Assembly (NCBI GenBank): GCA_903907985.1
Contig: CAIVQG010000003.1
Span: 1 to 64,000, forward strand
Reading direction: 5' to 3'
From: an uncultured delta proteobacterium
GTDB taxonomy: Bacteria > Desulfobacterota > Syntrophia > Syntrophales > Smithellaceae
Length of the DNA: 64,000 bases
The translations under genes were made by a program, and so were the position numbers. The notes under the pieces were generated by a model, which saw nothing but the letters and a program-made list of their open reading frames with translations, was not told the origin of the DNA and did no database searches. Below, in pieces: positions 31,101-41,109 of this stretch (the first letter of the stretch is position 1; every line of letters starts with the position of its first letter).

Positions 31101-31862
31101 GGCATCTGGCACAACTTCGGACTGCGCAAAATTCTGAGGCATTTTGCCGCAAACTGGATTCTCCCCGGCCCCAAAAACAGGCGGCAGGATAAATCTCTGC
31201 TGCGCATTCACCTCGATGGAGAAGTATATATGCGGACCAGCCAGTCCGGAGAGATCTTACGCTTACTATTACAAAACCTGGGATTTGGTACTTTCAGTAT
31301 GACCATGACTCCGACGTGGAGTTTCTTTGAAGCCGTGCTGCATACACGGCGGCTGGCAGCCGAGGAACGGATCGCCGACCTGGATATGCCCGGCGCCGAT
31401 AATGATCTGGCGGTCGCCGAGGAAAAAAAACGCCAGCAAATCATCATTCGTGATGCCGCTAAAACTATCGACAATTTAAGAAATATACTGGCGCGCCCGC
31501 TGTATGCCGCAGCGGGAATAGATATGCCGCATCCCATGCACGATGTCTACGCCGCCGCGGCGCCGATAATTTCTACGGCCAAACCCTATGGTGAGTTAGT
31601 TCCCTTTGTGGGTGAGGCTGTCCTGCGCTGCCGGGAGCATGTTGATCTCATTTTAAATTTATCACCGGAAGGGTGCATGGTTTCCGGCATGGGAGACATG
31701 CTGATACCTTCCATCACCGCTCAGGCCGGAAACGGAAACAAGACGGCAATTGTCTCCCTTTTTTCCCGGGATGGAGAGGTGCAGGATGATCAGTTGCGCC
31801 TCGCCCTGCTCAAAGCACCGGGCTTTCACTGGGACGGCATCCTGCCCAACGGAGCAGCATGA
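28125..31862 (+). CDS. Acyl-CoA dehydratase activase-related large protein (BcrAD/BadFG ATPase + DUF2229-like + HgdB-like); PlsA/Ger-like candidate
   Basis: ITLDIGSSMAKMVITD, GILVDIGGEDTKISVIDL, NCKCSAGTGSL (activase motifs) followed by DUF2229/HgdB-like regions (PRCFSLSQQAYLLAKCLEQSGIPVHT, LTAIDNYTDDNFDLEQKGRLGRQYVGNDVCLPL, LFMNGGDGPCRLGQY). The frame is open back to TTG 28014; GTG 28125 overlaps the upstream stop. Confidence 0.8.
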   Translation: MNITLDIGSSMAKMVITDAISGKIIYLNCIDNKGDALQTVRRFLGALQGSGCLGLPVQYWGLTGSGRYQIQRILQAVYPHLRERIFTMVENEAHVLGSLEILGEHIASLKQQGHTSINEDCGILVDIGGEDTKISVIDLKSKSLRENAMNCKCSAGTGSLMDILGDLLDIPDVATAYQMAANASQARRINATCAVFLMEEARKMQAAGVDVGEILASCCYAIVENMARTLWHQVNILPDTVVLLHGQTMRSDPLALATISRLMTHCRGPIYGLIPPHPGYRACLGLQSRIPAGGVIIDQICTWENITGWSYRRKLFSCVGSVCGNDLMRCTRTTISSQREQLPIKLNIGGCTSVNDREALRPSYNNNVPDAYREIWQWIARQHPQTQSADRLVIPRCFSLSQQAYLLAKCLEQSGIPVHTDTVCAEDIRAGQGCFDLDTCAPNMGTAGQLIRLAASPHGLIFLPQIDFLPTSGVSLGRTCTTNQGGIWAAIQFARLTHGTARFMVKSVNMGEADPQALSRQIYRSLQEVFAVYGLNISLLRFREIWHAALAAQEEMDRGRADLTAGYLEAAADGEIPVTVVCGREYVLNPGIYDQHISKILRDKGIMPIPSYALDAALDPEFAHIYWKNAHEVLSKVKAITAGTLHENIQHPRLQSAVRRLEAKPSRRLLSHALVTTFRCGPDSVTAPLLQEIAKSVPSLWIQSDGTIAELAHLENRISTHLRRLQQKSDVGLGHPQNLQIAILNEFNLDALNRGTDVVYFPTLSDNRIMTAVARAMGLTAIDNYTDDNFDLEQKGRLGRQYVGNDVCLPLAAVFADMLSAVEDFIQQQSLSDPLFAGKNRIILFMNGGDGPCRLGQYIQVFKLAFLRIFGSPLVSSAGGHGAFNIRLLENLSSSIAGKNDVSTSLEPWAGILGYQAVIVHGLCHSLFLQAAASCKDKRTYNSMTDDYRRLHDEIRYQIEYKAPPGKAARQTVDMICRQYPALSGAAKYFGYGIWHNFGLRKILRHFAANWILPGPKNRRQDKSLLRIHLDGEVYMRTSQSGEILRLLLQNLGFGTFSMTMTPTWSFFEAVLHTRRLAAEERIADLDMPGADNDLAVAEEKKRQQIIIRDAAKTIDNLRNILARPLYAAAGIDMPHPMHDVYAAAAPIISTAKPYGELVPFVGEAVLRCREHVDLILNLSPEGCMVSGMGDMLIPSITAQAGNGNKTAIVSLFSRDGEVQDDQLRLALLKAPGFHWDGILPNGAA

Positions 31863-32064
31863 TCTTCTCCGATCCGTTTATTAAATAAGATCAACAAATT
31901 TCGTTTGACAAATCCGCCCTTTTTACATACTTTTCTACGCGAGCTAGCCCTGCCTGTTGCCGACAGCAGGGTAAACGGCAAATGTTTATACCTGGGCATA
32001 GCGAAAGCAGATAATTTGCTTGCCCTGCGAAAGACTAAATAGACGATTGATTATAGGTAATAAC

Positions 32065-33717
32065 GTGTTCACAAAGTTTGTTCGCTCTTTTTTCCTAGCC
32101 TTTAGTTTCTTGTTTTTAACATGGGCAACGGCAAGTTTCGCCCAAGAGCCGGCATCCGCTACCGGTAGCCCAAAGACTGGTAATGCTGCAGTTCCCCAGC
32201 CGGCCTTACAGAAAATACCGGAAATATCCTTAGCCGATGCGGTATTGAAGACACTCCAGGCCAACCCCGGCATCTTCGTCAGCCAGGAAAAAGTGGTGCA
32301 GGGCGAGGGATTGAAGCAAAAAGCAGGCGGTCAATTCGACTGGACGATCAGAAGCCAGGCTTCCGCCAGCCACCAGAAAAAACCCTTAGACAGCTACGAT
32401 CGCCAGACGTATTACCCTGTAGATACCTTACAGGAGGATGCCAACATCTATTCGCTGGATTTGGTCAAACAATTTCGCTCCGGCGTGACGGTAACGCCCG
32501 GAGTCACCGTCACCGATTCTGATTCCAGCGCCGACATCAAGGTCCCGGTCAGCCGTTCGGAAATGCGCATCGAGCTCAATGTTCCTTTGCTGAGAGGCCT
32601 GGGAGTGCAGGCAACAGGGGCCGATGAACTGGCGGCAATATCGCAGGCCAAGGCAACCCGGCTGCTCGCCCGTCAGAATATCGCGCAAATCATCTACACC
32701 ACCTCGATCAATTACTGGAACAGCCTGGCGGCAAAAATGAGCTTTGAACTAACGGCAGACACACAGGCCCGATCAAATAAATTGCTCGATCTGGTCGAGA
32801 AGCTCGTGCGCGCCGGTTTACTGGAGCCGGCGGCATTGAATCAGGCCAAAGCCAACTCGCTGGCCGGTCAGGTAAGCGTAAGCACCGGAGAAACTGATTT
32901 TTACCGCAGTCGTCAAGCACTGGCCCTGTCCATGGGCATGACACCACGGGAACTGCCGGATGCTCCCAACCCCGCAAATAACTTTCCCGCTGTCATCGAT
33001 GGGGCGACGTTGAACAAAGTCGGTATCAGCCTGTTCATCGATGAAGCTCTGAAGAAGAGAGGCGATTATCTTGCGGCCCAGACCGACATAGAAACTGCCA
33101 GAACTCTACTTGCCAAAGCTCAAAATGAGACTAAACCTAAATTAGACCTGGGTTTAAAAGTGGGTTATGCCGGTGAAGATGAAGTTTCCACTTCCAGCCG
33201 GTATTTTAATTCCATGGGCCGCAACGTCACCGGGCTTAATTCCTTCGTATCGCTGTCTCTGGAGTTACCCATTTTCAACAATGTGGCGCGCGGCAATATG
33301 GTTTACCGCAAATCGCTGGTTCGGGAATCGGAATTAATTCAGAACGATTTAGCCAATCGCATCGCTTCGGATATATTGGTAGCCTATAGGGCCCTCTCGT
33401 CAGCCATCAATGAGCATCAGCTCGCGTCCGAATCCGAAAAATCTTACAAGAAAGCTGTAGAATTCGAAAACCAGAAATATAAAGCCGGCTCATCAACCTT
33501 AACGGCGCTTATCGATATTGAAGATCGTTATTTCCGGTCCCGAATAGCGACTATCGAAGCATTGCGCAAATATTCGGTGGCGATGGCTCAATTTCGCCTG
33601 GTAACCGGAACCATGCTGGACGTTGGGGATAAAACATTGAATTTTGACGAGCGAAAATTATTGGAATTTCCGCAAATCTTTCAGGCAAGCATAAATAACG
33701 ACATGGTGAAAAAATGA
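32065..33717 (+). CDS. TolC-family outer membrane efflux protein
   Basis: Signal peptide VFTKFVRSFFLAFSFLFLTWATASFAQ; coiled-coil OEP repeats; 4-nt overlap with the HlyD gene. Confidence 0.88.
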   Translation: MFTKFVRSFFLAFSFLFLTWATASFAQEPASATGSPKTGNAAVPQPALQKIPEISLADAVLKTLQANPGIFVSQEKVVQGEGLKQKAGGQFDWTIRSQASASHQKKPLDSYDRQTYYPVDTLQEDANIYSLDLVKQFRSGVTVTPGVTVTDSDSSADIKVPVSRSEMRIELNVPLLRGLGVQATGADELAAISQAKATRLLARQNIAQIIYTTSINYWNSLAAKMSFELTADTQARSNKLLDLVEKLVRAGLLEPAALNQAKANSLAGQVSVSTGETDFYRSRQALALSMGMTPRELPDAPNPANNFPAVIDGATLNKVGISLFIDEALKKRGDYLAAQTDIETARTLLAKAQNETKPKLDLGLKVGYAGEDEVSTSSRYFNSMGRNVTGLNSFVSLSLELPIFNNVARGNMVYRKSLVRESELIQNDLANRIASDILVAYRALSSAINEHQLASESEKSYKKAVEFENQKYKAGSSTLTALIDIEDRYFRSRIATIEALRKYSVAMAQFRLVTGTMLDVGDKTLNFDERKLLEFPQIFQASINNDMVKK

Positions 33718-34628
33718 AGAAAAAAATCTTTCTTTTCTGTTTTACATTCGTCTGGATATTTATTCTTTTGACGGCAACGGCAACAATTGCCGCCGAGAAA
33801 AAGATCGGTGCCCTGGGCAGAATAAAACCCCACGGTGGTGTTATTCAGATCGGCATTCCCCAGGGTAATATTATATCTTCCGTTTTGGCAAAAGGCGGCG
33901 ATATCGTTAAAAAAGGCACAGCGCTGGTCATCTCCCGCGAAGCATACCCTAATGAAGCGGAAATATCCGGAGCGGAAATGGATTTAAAAGAAGCGAATAC
34001 CGCCGGGAAAAAAGCAATCGAAATAAAACAACTGGAAGCAACTATCGCCAAAATGCAGCTGGAACATTCGCGGTCAGCTTTAAACCGCATGCTGGAAGGG
34101 GGAAGCGATACTTATTCGGCCCAGGCCAAAGAAGAAAAGGAACATGCGGTCAGCCTCGCCGAAGCCAAATACAATCTGGCCACCAAAGAATTGGAGAGGC
34201 TGAAATTAAACCAGGAAATTAATACTTCCCGAGCATCGGCCAAAGTTAAGGCCGGCAGGATAAAGGCGCAGCAATCCAGGGTATGCGCACCCATTGACGG
34301 AACAATTCTGGAAATCAGCCAGAACATAGGCGGTTCGTCCGAAGGCGAACCGGTAGTAAAAATGGCTGATCTCAGCGTAATGGATGTGGTGGCGGATGTC
34401 TTTGAAGGAGACATCTTTATGCTTTCTCCAGGCACAAAAGCAGCTATCAACAGTAAGGCCCTTGCCCATTCGTTGACAGGTAAAATCACTGCAATTGGCA
34501 AAATAGTTTCAACAAAATCCCGCAATGTCGAGGTTATTATCCGGCTGGATAATGCGGAAGCGGCTTCAAAATTAATTAATCATGAAGTTAACGTTTCCTT
34601 TGATGTGCCCGTCAAAGACCGGAAGTAA
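33714..34628 (+). CDS. HlyD-family periplasmic adaptor (DevB-like)
   Basis: Secretion signal, GALGRIKPHGGVIQIGIPQGNIISSVLAKGGDIVKKGTALV, VCAPIDGTILEI. Confidence 0.87.
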   Translation: MKKKIFLFCFTFVWIFILLTATATIAAEKKIGALGRIKPHGGVIQIGIPQGNIISSVLAKGGDIVKKGTALVISREAYPNEAEISGAEMDLKEANTAGKKAIEIKQLEATIAKMQLEHSRSALNRMLEGGSDTYSAQAKEEKEHAVSLAEAKYNLATKELERLKLNQEINTSRASAKVKAGRIKAQQSRVCAPIDGTILEISQNIGGSSEGEPVVKMADLSVMDVVADVFEGDIFMLSPGTKAAINSKALAHSLTGKITAIGKIVSTKSRNVEVIIRLDNAEAASKLINHEVNVSFDVPVKDRK

Positions 34629-34679
34629 CAAAAGACAAAGTTGATATTACCGCAAGATGATTAATGACCGGGAGAAACT

Positions 34680-35822
34680 GTGAGCGCTCAAACAAAATCC
34701 CCTGATGCAACAACCAAAGCCGCAGGCCAGAACTCTAAGACTCCGGTAGTCGAGGTTAAAGGTGTCAACTTTTCTTTCGGACAAGGCGAAGGACGCAAAC
34801 AGGTCCTTTACGACAACAATCTATGTTTGTACTCAGGCGAAATAATTATCATGACCGGTCCATCCGGTTCCGGAAAAACAACTTTATTGACGCTTATTGG
34901 CGCCCTGAGAGGATTGCAGGAGGGCAGTCTGAAAGTATTCGGCAACGAACTTTTCGGACTTAGCGCCTCCGAACAGGAAAAAATACGCCGGAACATCGGC
35001 TTTATCTTTCAGGCCCATAATCTTCTGGATTCCCTGACTGCCTATCAGAATGTCAAACTGGTAACGGAACTGATCGATTACGCGCCTGGTGAAGCCGACA
35101 GTCTGACGGCAGATGTACTGACTAACCTCGGCATGAAGGAACGCATGCTTTACAAACCCCAGAATCTTTCCGGCGGGCAAAGGCAGCGGGTGGCCATTGG
35201 ACGGGCACTCGTCAACCGTCCCCGGTTGATTCTTGCCGACGAACCGACTGCTGCTCTGGACAAGGAAACCGGACGCCAGGTAGTTGATCTTTTAAAGGAC
35301 TTGGCGGAGAATAAGGGTTGCACCATAATGATCGTTACCCATGACAACCGTATCCTGGATGTAGCCGACCGCATCGTCACCATGGTGGACGGTTATGTCG
35401 CCTCTGATGTCGATGTCAACGAATCGCTGACGGTTGTCCAGTTCCTGAAAAAATGTTCCGTCTTCGAAACATTCTCGCCGACCCTTCTGGCCGACGTAGC
35501 CAATAAGATGCAACGGGAAACTCATCCGGTAGGCCAAACCATCATTAAACAGGGGGATGAGGGCGATAAGTTTTACATTATCCGGCGGGGCAAAGTGGAA
35601 GTAATCAAAGAAGCTATGGAAAAGTCGGATGTGGTTGCCACTCTGGATACCGGAGCCTTCTTCGGCGAGCTCGCCCTGTTAAAGAAAGAACCGCGGGCAG
35701 CCACCGTCAGAGCGACAGAAGAGGTTGAACTGCTGACGCTTTCCAAGGAAATATTCATGGATGTCGTGCAGAAGAGCGCAAGCTTCGAGGAACAGCTGCG
35801 CAAGGTCTATTTCGCCCGATAG
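34680..35822 (+). CDS. ABC transporter ATPase (DevA/LolD-like) with C-terminal cyclic-nucleotide-binding domain
   Basis: GPSGSGKTTLLTLIGAL, LSGGQRQRVAIGRALVNRPRLILADEPTAALD; then FETFSPTLLADVANKM...GQTIIKQGDEGDKFYIIRRGKVEVI...GAFFGELALLKKEPRAATVRA (CNB domain). Confidence 0.92.
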   Translation: MSAQTKSPDATTKAAGQNSKTPVVEVKGVNFSFGQGEGRKQVLYDNNLCLYSGEIIIMTGPSGSGKTTLLTLIGALRGLQEGSLKVFGNELFGLSASEQEKIRRNIGFIFQAHNLLDSLTAYQNVKLVTELIDYAPGEADSLTADVLTNLGMKERMLYKPQNLSGGQRQRVAIGRALVNRPRLILADEPTAALDKETGRQVVDLLKDLAENKGCTIMIVTHDNRILDVADRIVTMVDGYVASDVDVNESLTVVQFLKKCSVFETFSPTLLADVANKMQRETHPVGQTIIKQGDEGDKFYIIRRGKVEVIKEAMEKSDVVATLDTGAFFGELALLKKEPRAATVRATEEVELLTLSKEIFMDVVQKSASFEEQLRKVYFAR

Positions 35823-36234
35823 TCTGGTTTCGGCAAGCTATCATTTATCCATACTCCTTAAAGAAAAATACCTTGGCAATATCTTGACCAAGTTTAAATT
35901 ATTAAGAAACCTGACAACTTCCGGTACGGCCCTCATCAATCGACAAAAATCTGATTGACGAAGACGATCCCGCCAAACAGCTTCGCGCTGACACCGATAA
36001 CGATTTTGTCAGCCGGCAAAAGAAATTACGCAGGCTACGTTTGCTTTGACCCAAGTTTTGCTGCCTCAATGATGACAAATTCCTATCCACAGAAATCGAG
36101 TTTCGGAAATTGAAGACTGTCGAACAACAAGACTCCTGATTTCCTCTTAAAGAAAAGGTAGATACCAACCAGGAAGGCACAGGCTGCGTCCGGGAGCCGT
36201 TTGCCATCCCCCTTTTTTCATCCGGTCGGGAAAC

Positions 36235-36263
36235 TTGACAATCCTAATTTAATGATCATTATA
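36235..36263 (+). promoter_or_regulatory. Candidate promoter upstream of htpG (TTGACA-N17-ATTATA)
   Basis: Consensus-like -35 at 36235 and AT-rich -10 at 36258, about 70 nt before the start codon. Confidence 0.35.
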
Positions 36264-36330
36264 ACGCCGTAAAAACTGTTGATCTGCACAATCATCTCAA
36301 TAAATTAAATGACATATGTTTGGAGGCATC

Positions 36331-38244
36331 ATGGAAGGAAAAACCGAAACCCATCAATTTAAGACTGAAGTAAAGCAGCTAATGAACATCATTATTAACT
36401 CCCTCTATTCCCATCGGGAAATTTTCCTGCGGGAACTAATTTCCAATGCGTCAGACGCCATCGACAAACTCAGGTTTCGCGCGCAGACGGAATCCGAACT
36501 CTTTGGCGACGATACGGAGCTCAAGATCCGAATCACCGCGGACAAAAAGAAGAGAACCCTGGAAATAACGGATAACGGCATCGGTATGACCTATGATGAA
36601 GTTGTGGAAAATATAGGGACTATCGCCAAGAGTGGGACTGCGGGATTCCTGGAGTCTCTGGGTACGACCGGCAAACAGGGCGCTGTTACACCGGAACTGA
36701 TCGGCCAGTTTGGCGTAGGCTTTTACAGCGCTTTCATCGTCGCCGACAAGGTGACTCTGATCACACGGGCCGCAGGCCACGAGAGGGCCACTAAATGGGA
36801 ATCAACCGGTGACGGCTCTTATACAATCGAACAAGTGAACAAGAAAACCCGCGGCACAACTATCCTTTTGAAACTGAAAAAGGCGGAAAAGGACGAGGAT
36901 GATTTTACCGAGGAATGGACAATCCGCGGCATTGTAAAGAAACATTCCGATTTCGTTGCCTATCCCATCGTCATGGACGTAGAAAGAACGGAACCAGTTC
37001 TTGACGCCGAAGGAAAACCGGAGAAAGACAAGACCCAGAAAGTAATCCGTGAAGAGACCCTTAACTCCATGAAGGCAATCTGGACCAAGGACAAAAAAGA
37101 GGTCACAGAAGAGGAACACAGCGAATTCTATCGCCATATCAGTCACGACTGGAATCCCCCGCTTACCCATCTTCACCTGAAACTCGAAGGGACAACGGAA
37201 TATAACGCCCTGCTGTACATCCCCTCGAAGACCCCCTTTGATCTGTTCACCCATGAGGCCAAACACGGTATCCAGCTCTATTCCAAGCGTGTCTTCATCA
37301 TGGAGAACTGCAAGGAGCTCATGCCCCAGTACCTGGCCTTCATCAAGGGCGTCGTTGACGCCCCTGATCTCAACCTGAACGTCAGCCGCGAGATCCTCCA
37401 ACAGGACGCCCTCGTCCGGAACATTAAGAAGAATCTCGTCAAAAAAATTCTGGATCTTCTGGCCGGTATGGAACAGGAAAAATACGAGACATTCTATGCC
37501 GAGTTCGGCCACATCTTCAAGGCCGGCATTTCCCAGGACTTCGATAACAAGGATAAGATTGCAGCGCTCCTGCGTTACAAGACCACCCGGTCCGACGGGA
37601 AATACTCGTCGCTTACCGATTACATAAGCCGGATGAAGCCGGACCAGAAGGATATTTACTATATTACCGGCGACAGCCTGACCACGCTCTTAAACAGCCC
37701 CCATCTGGAACAGCTGAAGGAAAAGGATATTGAAGTACTGCTCATGACAGACCCCATTGACGAATGGGTTATCCGGGATCTTCAGGAGTTTGAGAAAAAA
37801 ACCTTCAAAAGCGCCGAAAAGGGAGATCTCGAACTGGATAAGGTGGACGACAAGAAAAAAGAGCAATACACCGTCCTTTTCGATTTCATCAAAACCAGCC
37901 TGGATGAGAAGGTAAAGGAGGTTAAGCCGTCCACCCACCTGAAGGATTCCGTGGCCTGTCTGTCCGGAGATGCGTATGACATGAGCGCTTATATGGAAAA
38001 GATCCTCAAAGCCAGCGGCCAGGATGTCCCCAAGACCAAACGGGTACTGGAGCTCAACATGGATCATCCTCTCATTGCCAAGATTAAGGCTCTCTATGAA
38101 AAGGACAAGGATGCCCCTGCCCTCAAGGACTACACGGATCTGCTGCTTGACATGGCTGTCATCTCCGAAGGCGGCAAGCTGGATAATCCTTCCCGGTTTG
38201 GCAAAGTAATCGGTGACTTGATGGCCGGAGCCATCAAAAGTTAA
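36331..38244 (+). CDS. htpG: Molecular chaperone HtpG (Hsp90)
   Basis: [55 protein letters not shown] before ATG 36331. Confidence 0.98.
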   Translation: MEGKTETHQFKTEVKQLMNIIINSLYSHREIFLRELISNASDAIDKLRFRAQTESELFGDDTELKIRITADKKKRTLEITDNGIGMTYDEVVENIGTIAKSGTAGFLESLGTTGKQGAVTPELIGQFGVGFYSAFIVADKVTLITRAAGHERATKWESTGDGSYTIEQVNKKTRGTTILLKLKKAEKDEDDFTEEWTIRGIVKKHSDFVAYPIVMDVERTEPVLDAEGKPEKDKTQKVIREETLNSMKAIWTKDKKEVTEEEHSEFYRHISHDWNPPLTHLHLKLEGTTEYNALLYIPSKTPFDLFTHEAKHGIQLYSKRVFIMENCKELMPQYLAFIKGVVDAPDLNLNVSREILQQDALVRNIKKNLVKKILDLLAGMEQEKYETFYAEFGHIFKAGISQDFDNKDKIAALLRYKTTRSDGKYSSLTDYISRMKPDQKDIYYITGDSLTTLLNSPHLEQLKEKDIEVLLMTDPIDEWVIRDLQEFEKKTFKSAEKGDLELDKVDDKKKEQYTVLFDFIKTSLDEKVKEVKPSTHLKDSVACLSGDAYDMSAYMEKILKASGQDVPKTKRVLELNMDHPLIAKIKALYEKDKDAPALKDYTDLLLDMAVISEGGKLDNPSRFGKVIGDLMAGAIKS

Positions 38245-38266
38245 CCGGACAACGATATTTTCCTGT

Positions 38267-38302
38267 AACGAAACGGCGCCCCAAGACGGCGCCGTTTCTC
38301 GT
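38267..38302 (+). terminator. Hairpin terminator after htpG
   Basis: AACGAAACGGCGCC-CCAAGAC-GGCGCCGTTTCTCGTT, long perfect stem. Confidence 0.65.
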
Positions 38303-38615
38303 TCATTCAAAGCAAATCTTCTCACCTGATTTCTGATTTTCTGGAGCTCTGTTATCCGGAATAGTCGCGCCTGGAAAATGAAGCCCGTCCTGATACTGGC
38401 GAAGGATTCGGAATGACGTTCTTTAGTATTACTACATAGTCTCTTGACCGGCGAATCCGAAAGTATTATACAAGCAGCGCTTTGACTGAATGTATTTCCA
38501 ATTAGGAGACGTACCGAGTTTCAATCGTCCTTCATTGAACTTGGGCATTTAGTCATCAACAGGGTGCTCAGTGCAGATGACGGCTCCAACCTCAAAGGAG
38601 TTTAATTTTTAGAAT

Positions 38616-39374
38616 ATGCTGGGAAAAATATTATCGATATCATTACTCGTTTTCATTGGAATAACCTTCCCCCTTTTTTATCTTGGCGCGCTGGTAATCT
38701 GGCTTTTGACATATCATCTGGATTCGCACCTGCGGCTCCTGCATTACTATACATGCTTCTGGGCCTCCACCTATACATGGGTTATGCCGACCTGGCGGAT
38801 TAAAATCGAAGGAAAAGAAAACTACCGCAAAGACGCAACCTACGTCATTATATCCAATCACCAGTCACAGCTTGACATCCTCATTCATTTCCGCCTTTTT
38901 TTCTTTTATAAAATCGTCTCCAAATCAGAGATGTTCCGGGTGCCTTTTATGGGCTGGAATATGAGACTTAATCGCTATATCGAGTTGGTTCGCGGGAGCA
39001 AGGATGGCGTAAAAAAGATGATGGAAGACTGTGATAAAACCCTGGGCAAAGGTAATTCCGTGTTCATTTATCCCGAAGGGACACGTTCCCCCGATGGCGA
39101 GATTAAAGACTTTAAGCTGGGCGCTTTTATTCTGGCGCATAAGGACCGCCTGCCAATTTTACCGATAGTATTAACAAATACGGGCAAAGCATTGCCGAAA
39201 TGGAAAATGAATACATCGGGCATCCACCGAATAAGGATGCGCGTTTTAGAAGAGATACCCTACGAACAGTTTGCAAATCTGACCGTCCAGGAAACCGCCG
39301 ACCTCGTTCGCCGGATTATGATTGCCGAGCTGGCCCGATTAAATGCCGAAATTAACTTGAACAAAAGGACATAA
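38616..39374 (+). CDS. 1-acylglycerol-3-phosphate acyltransferase (PlsC-like)
   Basis: ISNHQSQLDILIHF (NHxxxxD) and FIYPEGTRSPDGEI (PEGTR) motifs. Confidence 0.9.
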   Translation: MLGKILSISLLVFIGITFPLFYLGALVIWLLTYHLDSHLRLLHYYTCFWASTYTWVMPTWRIKIEGKENYRKDATYVIISNHQSQLDILIHFRLFFFYKIVSKSEMFRVPFMGWNMRLNRYIELVRGSKDGVKKMMEDCDKTLGKGNSVFIYPEGTRSPDGEIKDFKLGAFILAHKDRLPILPIVLTNTGKALPKWKMNTSGIHRIRMRVLEEIPYEQFANLTVQETADLVRRIMIAELARLNAEINLNKRT

Positions 39375-39447
39375 TCCTTAATTCTCCGGATATGTGTGTT
39401 ATGTCCCCCAAATTACCTATGGACAAAATAATAAAAAGGAACCGGTC

Positions 39448-40011
39448 ATGAAAAGAATTTTTATAATGGGTTGTCTGGTTATGTTTTTGGGGACATTGCT
39501 GATTCCCAGCGAGGCGGCGTCATTTAATCCGCGGGATGTGCAAAAATTAAAAGCTACTAATCAATGTCCCCATTGCGATTTATCCGGAGCGGACCTAAGA
39601 GAGGCAAACCTATACAGGGCAGATCTTACCGGCGCATACATGAGCGGTGCAGACCTGACCTGGGCAAATCTCAGCGGGGCAGAACTGACGGGGGCAAATC
39701 TGCAGAAGGCGTCCCTGCGAAGAGCAGACCTGTGCATGGCCAATCTGGCCGGGGCAAACTTGACTGGAGCAAACCTGAACATGGCCAATCTGGCCGGCAC
39801 AAACCTCACCGGGGCAAGTCTATACAAGGCCAATCTGATTAAGGCAGACCTGAGCAAGGCAAATCTGACCAGGGCAAACCTGACCGGGGCAAACCTGCAA
39901 AGGGCAACATGGATTGACGGGTTGAAGTGTAAGGATGGATCTTTTGGGGAGTGTATAAAGCAAGCTGTTCCGGAAGGAGAAGGAATGAAAAACTCATCTT
40001 TTCCCCCGTAA
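39448..40011 (+). CDS. Secreted pentapeptide-repeat protein
   Basis: Signal peptide MKRIFIMGCLVMFLGTLLIPSEAA then tandem A(D/N)LxxA repeats; ATG 39448 with AAAAGGA RBS. Confidence 0.92.
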   Translation: MKRIFIMGCLVMFLGTLLIPSEAASFNPRDVQKLKATNQCPHCDLSGADLREANLYRADLTGAYMSGADLTWANLSGAELTGANLQKASLRRADLCMANLAGANLTGANLNMANLAGTNLTGASLYKANLIKADLSKANLTRANLTGANLQRATWIDGLKCKDGSFGECIKQAVPEGEGMKNSSFPP

Positions 40012-40107
40012 TGTTTAGTTTTCAAAGTCTGCATGTCTGCTTAGCATTCGGTTTAACCAATAAATTACTGGCAGCATTTCTATCTTATCAATAGATATGT
40101 ATTATGA

Positions 40108-41109
40108 CTACCAATTAAAGAAAATTTTTTGCAGGACGTTTCCCCAGGATGATCCGGATTTGTATTTCTTTTTTTCCTGAGTGCCAGCGATGGTAATCTG
40201 AGACGGATTCAAAAAACAGCGCAAGCTGTTATCGGCATTCAGGCCTATATGTTCGCAAATTATTGCGCCGTTGATGCTTCCGGAATACTGCCGCGACATT
40301 ATCGCTTCTTTTCGATAAATAGCCAGTCCGCCGAATCCCGACCAAATACGAATAAGAGGGTCACCCCGGTGCAATTGCCAGCCTTCGCCGAATATTTTGT
40401 AAACCAATCCGGTTTTAAAAATATTTTTTGGCAGCAGGGCAAACATATCATAATAAGTCTTGCGCAGATTGTGATAGCCGATGGAATTGGCCGCAACTAT
40501 GTCCCAGTCGAGCCTGGCAAAACTTGTGGCAATGCCGTCATTGCTCCACCCTCCTTTCAAATCCATATCAGCGACAATTACAAAATCATAATCAGCATAT
40601 TCCCTGGATTCTTTGATGATGCGCAAATAACGGTTACGAAAACAAGCGAGTCTTTCCGTCCGGCTTAACTGCCGGATGGGCGAATTTTGAATTGATTCTG
40701 TAATAATTTTGACTTTTGTGTTGACCGCCTGCCAGTTTTTCAGAATATCCGGCGTGCGGTCCCGGGAATCGTTCTCATAAACAATCACACGGTAGTCGCG
40801 AAAACAGCCGCCGGTTTTTTCAATCCGGGCAATCGTCAAAGGCAGGATGGGCGCGTCGTCTTTGGTCAGCCCGCAGATAACTACTTTCACCCCTCTCATG
40901 TATTCATATCCTTCAACAACTTTCTTTTGAAAATCATTATGATCTACCGGCGGGAAACGGTCTTCCGGAAATTCTGCGCTATTGTAAAGCCCGGTGAAAA
41001 GCCGCTCGTGCAGTGTGACGGTGCCTTTAAAAAGCAAAAGGCAGATGAACAGCAAAATGATAATCAGCAGAATCGTCAATTTTTCACCAGGTACAAAAAT
41101 AAATAACAT
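40108..41109 (-). CDS. Putative GT-A type glycosyltransferase (possibly CAP59-like)
   Basis: VKVVICGLTKDDAPILPLTIARIEKTGGCFRDYRVIVYENDSRDRTPDIL...FVIVADMDLKGG (DxD-like); N-terminal TM. Family assignment uncertain. Confidence 0.65.
   Translation of the reverse strand: MLFIFVPGEKLTILLIIILLFICLLLFKGTVTLHERLFTGLYNSAEFPEDRFPPVDHNDFQKKVVEGYEYMRGVKVVICGLTKDDAPILPLTIARIEKTGGCFRDYRVIVYENDSRDRTPDILKNWQAVNTKVKIITESIQNSPIRQLSRTERLACFRNRYLRIIKESREYADYDFVIVADMDLKGGWSNDGIATSFARLDWDIVAANSIGYHNLRKTYYDMFALLPKNIFKTGLVYKIFGEGWQLHRGDPLIRIWSGFGGLAIYRKEAIMSRQYSGSINGAIICEHIGLNADNSLRCFLNPSQITIAGTQEKKKYKSGSSWGNVLQKIFFNW

Noticed and set aside
35902-36207. 101-aa minus ORF in the gap before htpG
   Set aside because: Low-complexity Ser/Arg-rich translation with no RBS; no transposase or known domain recognised.
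36802-38325. Antisense ORFs of 236 and 211 aa opposite htpG
   Set aside because: htpG is unmistakable on the plus strand; the antisense frames are by-products of codon bias.
38370-38416. Possible degraded copy of the GTCATTCC repeat downstream of htpG
   Set aside because: Only a partial match (GGATTCGGAATGACG) with no clear second arm.
39580-39910. CRISPR-like periodicity of short tandem units
   Set aside because: The 15-nt periodicity encodes A(D/N)LxxA pentapeptide repeats in a secreted protein; there are no unique spacers.
39561-40034. 157-aa antisense ORF with repeating RFAPVRFA-type sequence
   Set aside because: Artefact of reverse-translating the GC-rich pentapeptide-repeat gene on the plus strand; no RBS or plausible domain.
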